Positions 61,856 to 64,000 of a DNA stretch of 64,000 nt are shown here, one piece after another; the first letter of the stretch is position 1; each line of letters opens with the position of its first letter. The stretch spans positions 992,001 to 1,056,000 of the forward strand of contig JAQQWL010000011.1 of NCBI GenBank assembly GCA_038363925.1. Direction: 5' to 3'. The notes under the pieces were generated by a model that did no database searches, was not told the DNA's origin, and saw only the letters and a program-made list of their open reading frames with translations. The position numbers and the translations under genes were made by a program. The stretch is from Apiospora phragmitis (lineage: Eukaryota > Ascomycota > Sordariomycetes > Amphisphaeriales > Apiosporaceae).

Positions 61856-63070
61856 ATGCTCGTCCCGATCCTGCTTACGTTGCCCTTGGGCATCCTGGGC
61901 CTGGCCATGCCCCCCAAGGAAGCCACCCCGGCCGGTCTGCAGCCGCGAGACGCCCCGCCCGTTGTCGAGGTGATGACCATGACCTGCCTCATGCCTGGCG
62001 AGGAGGACACGAGCTCTTCTTCGTCTGACTGGTGGGACCCAATCCCGTCATCGATCTCGTCGTCGACGAGCTTGGACGACTGCTGGTACTGGGGCGACTG
62101 CTCTTCCTCGTCCGAGATCGACCCCTACCCCACCTCGTCGTCGTCGTCGAGCACGGACGACGACTGCTGGGTCTGGGGCGACTGCTCTTCCTCGACCTCG
62201 ACGTGGGAGCCTTGGCCCACCTCGTCCATGGACTGGTGCGAACTCTACGGCTGGGGCTGCCCTAGCTCCTCGTCTTCCGGCATCGACTCGCCCGAGCCCA
62301 CTTTGTCCTGTGATGAGTGGGACCCTTACTGCTCGTCCACTTCCTTCGGCGGCGACCCCTGGTCGTCGGCTCCGGCCGTGCAGTCGTGCGATCCGATGGT
62401 TGAGGAATGCTCCCTAGCCTGGCAGACTAAATCTTTTACTGCCTGGACTCCTTCTGCAAAACTTGGTACCACAATGATCACGACTCTGGATCAGGGAACT
62501 TCCTCCTCGCCCACCGGCACTTCTTCTTCTTCGTCCGCACCCCGCTCACCCCATCCGTCGCATACAACCGGGGGCGAGCCCTCGGTCACCTCGATGCACC
62601 ATCTGCCCATCCCGCCCATGATCGCGCCAGTGCCCTGGAAGAGAGCACCGCCACCGCCACCCGCACCAGCACCGAGAGGCGTGGCCGGCGGCCTGTTCAA
62701 ACGACCGCAACTGCTAAACGGTGGCGGCGACCCCCGGATCCGGGGCGTCCGCGCCGTCGAGAAGATCGCAACCGAGACCATCGTCATCGGGGTCAGCACG
62801 GACGGCACGCCCATCTACACATCGACCGAGTGGGACAGCGATGATTCTTCCTCTTCGTCCAGCTCTTCTTCTTCTTCTTCGTCTGTCTCGGGCGTCGTCA
62901 CGCCTGCGCCGCAATGGGTCACGGTGTCGCCGTCGTCTTCCGTTCGGTGCGACGATGAGTTCTGCAGCGATGGGAGCTCGTGGTGCATGTACTGGGCTGG
63001 CGTCACTTCGTGGGACGCTTCCAGGGGGGCCGTGCCGGGGGAGAAGGTTACTACTATTGGTACTTGCTAG
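61856..63070 (+). CDS. Secreted Ser-rich protein with repeated Cys-bounded aromatic loops
   Basis: 404 residues, intronless. A likely signal peptide covers residues 1-18 (MLVPILLTLPLGILGLA). Residues 55-190 carry five degenerate repeats of a Trp/Asp-Pro motif, a Ser/Thr-rich spacer and a short Cys-bounded loop: C76-WYWGD-C82, C104-WVWGD-C110, C128-ELYGWG-C135, C152-DEWDPY-C159, C178-DPMVEE-C185. A long Ser/Thr/Pro region follows (likely O-glycosylated), with dibasic KR sites at 262-263 and 282-283 that Kex2-type proteases could cut. A Ser run lies at 331-343 and a Cys-containing tail at 365-404. Strong G/C third-position bias and one long open frame support it. I do not recognise the family; a cell-wall or effector-like extracellular role is inference. 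Confidence 0.75.
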   Translation: MLVPILLTLPLGILGLAMPPKEATPAGLQPRDAPPVVEVMTMTCLMPGEEDTSSSSSDWWDPIPSSISSSTSLDDCWYWGDCSSSSEIDPYPTSSSSSSTDDDCWVWGDCSSSTSTWEPWPTSSMDWCELYGWGCPSSSSSGIDSPEPTLSCDEWDPYCSSTSFGGDPWSSAPAVQSCDPMVEECSLAWQTKSFTAWTPSAKLGTTMITTLDQGTSSSPTGTSSSSSAPRSPHPSHTTGGEPSVTSMHHLPIPPMIAPVPWKRAPPPPPAPAPRGVAGGLFKRPQLLNGGGDPRIRGVRAVEKIATETIVIGVSTDGTPIYTSTEWDSDDSSSSSSSSSSSSSVSGVVTPAPQWVTVSPSSSVRCDDEFCSDGSSWCMYWAGVTSWDASRGAVPGEKVTTIGTC

Positions 63071-63804
63071 AACAGTAAAAAGGAAGAGGAAGGGGGAAGG
63101 AACGAAGGAGGTATTGGTGGTAAATATCGTAGTAATGGGAAGAAGCGATAGGGGCTGGATTGCGGCGGGATTGGACATTCACTGTTGTTGTTTTCCTCCC
63201 ACTTTCCCTCAATACCAGATAACGTGATGATGGATAGGGCGGTGGTGGTAATGGTGTAACACGCGGCATGGGTTTCAAGACGAGTTATTTAATTGCTCGT
63301 CAAGCACGCTCGCCCACTGACTGTGGTGGGCGGAAGATTCTTTTCCTATTACAGACCATCGATAGGGGATGAACTCACTTATCTTTGGCAAAAAATCATA
63401 ATGACAATCATCCTGTTCGCTACTTGGTAACCATGTAAACAGTCAAGAACACGCAAGCATCATCACTTCAAGATCCGGCTTATGTATTCATGCAACTTCG
63501 ACTTGATACGAAAGCTGTGACTTATCTGGCGAAATGATCTTGATCAGACTTTAGGGAGGTTTTGTAACAAGTATCAACAAAATCGATCGATCTTCTAAAG
63601 TCTTCCAAGTATCGAACTGGGTGCTTTGTGATGATATAAATTGCATATGTACGGAGATCTACATAACACTTGTCCCTATTTATGCCTCTCGGTTAAATAC
63701 CTGCCAACCCAATGAATGATATAGCTCACGACTGCATATCATCAGCCATTACTGCCCCATGTCACTGCTCCCTCCCTCCCCCTTTTCGAGCCTCAAATCT
63801 TTAA
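63071..63804. other. Convergent intergenic region
   Basis: 3' flanks of the secreted repeat protein (+) and the partial minus-strand gene; no gene recognised. Confidence 0.4.
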
Positions 63805-64000
63805 TTAAGCTGGACCCCCCACGGCCTTCGTGATGGAGCCGCTCTCGATGTAGACGCCCGAGAAGTAGAAGTCCTCGGTGGCGTCGCTGTAGCCCGAGCG
63901 CGGCAGCTCCAGGACGCCGAGGTGCCAGTCGGCGCCGTTGGACGACGTCGAGGCCGAGGCCGGCTTGACGACTTGCGTCAGGGGCGCGCCGCCCTCGGAG
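63805..64000 (-). CDS. C-terminal end of an unidentified protein, possibly a secreted carbohydrate-active enzyme (5' part outside the window)
   Basis: The minus strand is open from the window edge to TAA at 63805-63807, 64 codons with strong G/C third positions. It ends with GADWHLGVLELP, SGYSDATEDFYFSGVYIESG and SITKAVGGPA. Beta-rich aromatic and Gly motifs of this kind occur at the C-termini of fungal concanavalin-like glucanases and lyases (GH131/PL20-like), but the fragment is too short to assign. No start lies inside the window. Confidence 0.55.
   Translation of the reverse strand, partial: SEGGAPLTQVVKPASASTSSNGADWHLGVLELPRSGYSDATEDFYFSGVYIESGSITKAVGGPA

Noticed and set aside
1..64000. 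CRISPR arrays, tRNA and rRNA genes, bacterial-type operons
   Set aside because: No such pattern was seen; the only regular repeats are LTRs, the ankyrin units and the short LTR tandem repeat.

Overview
This is filamentous ascomycete DNA (Pezizomycotina, most likely a Sordariomycete). Genes carry short GT-AG introns of 44-154 bp with CTAAC/CTGAC-like branch sites. The gene set is fungal (cullin-4, Mis12, TCTP, Sur2, a PNP-NACHT-ankyrin NLR). A 36-kb block in the middle has been reduced to AT-rich, stop-riddled sequence in the manner of repeat-induced point mutation (RIP).

Layout. 1-5.9 kb: the 3' part of cullin-4 (+), a 200-aa Gly-rich hydrophilic protein (+), and a gene-poor stretch with one doubtful short ORF. 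5.9-41.9 kb: nested, RIP-mutated Ty3/gypsy chromovirus copies plus one pogo/Fot1-type DNA transposon. Four junction pairs keep target-site duplications, so part of the insertion order can be read directly: the pogo element sits in an A-subfamily gypsy, element B1 sits in an A-subfamily gag, and elements A3 and B2 sit in B1. 42.3-46.6 kb: an NLR gene (-) only 370 bp from the transposon edge. 48.2-50.3 kb: a cytochrome P450 (-). 51.1-52.3 kb: kinetochore Mis12 (-). 52.8-54.2 kb: a proline-rich Aim3-like protein (+), divergent from Mis12. 54.9-55.7 kb: TCTP (-). 57.5-58.7 kb: sphinganine C4-hydroxylase (+). 59.8-60.8 kb: a MAPEG-family membrane protein (+). 61.9-63.1 kb: a secreted Ser/Cys/Trp-rich repeat protein (+). 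63.8-64 kb: the C-terminus of an unidentified protein (-) running off the window.

The genes are unrelated housekeeping and accessory functions; no operon-like or biosynthetic cluster is evident. The most interesting signal is a degraded antisense reading frame between pol and the 3' LTR of the gypsy elements. In both subfamilies it preserves exact Zn(II)2Cys6 spacing, and a coiled-coil-like helix follows it. A second point of note is that five genes (cul4, the NLR, Mis12, Aim3-like, SUR2) are broken by one- or two-base indels, mostly in short homopolymers, while the P450, TCTP and MAPEG genes read cleanly. Consensus errors of a long-read assembly are a likelier explanation than pseudogenes.
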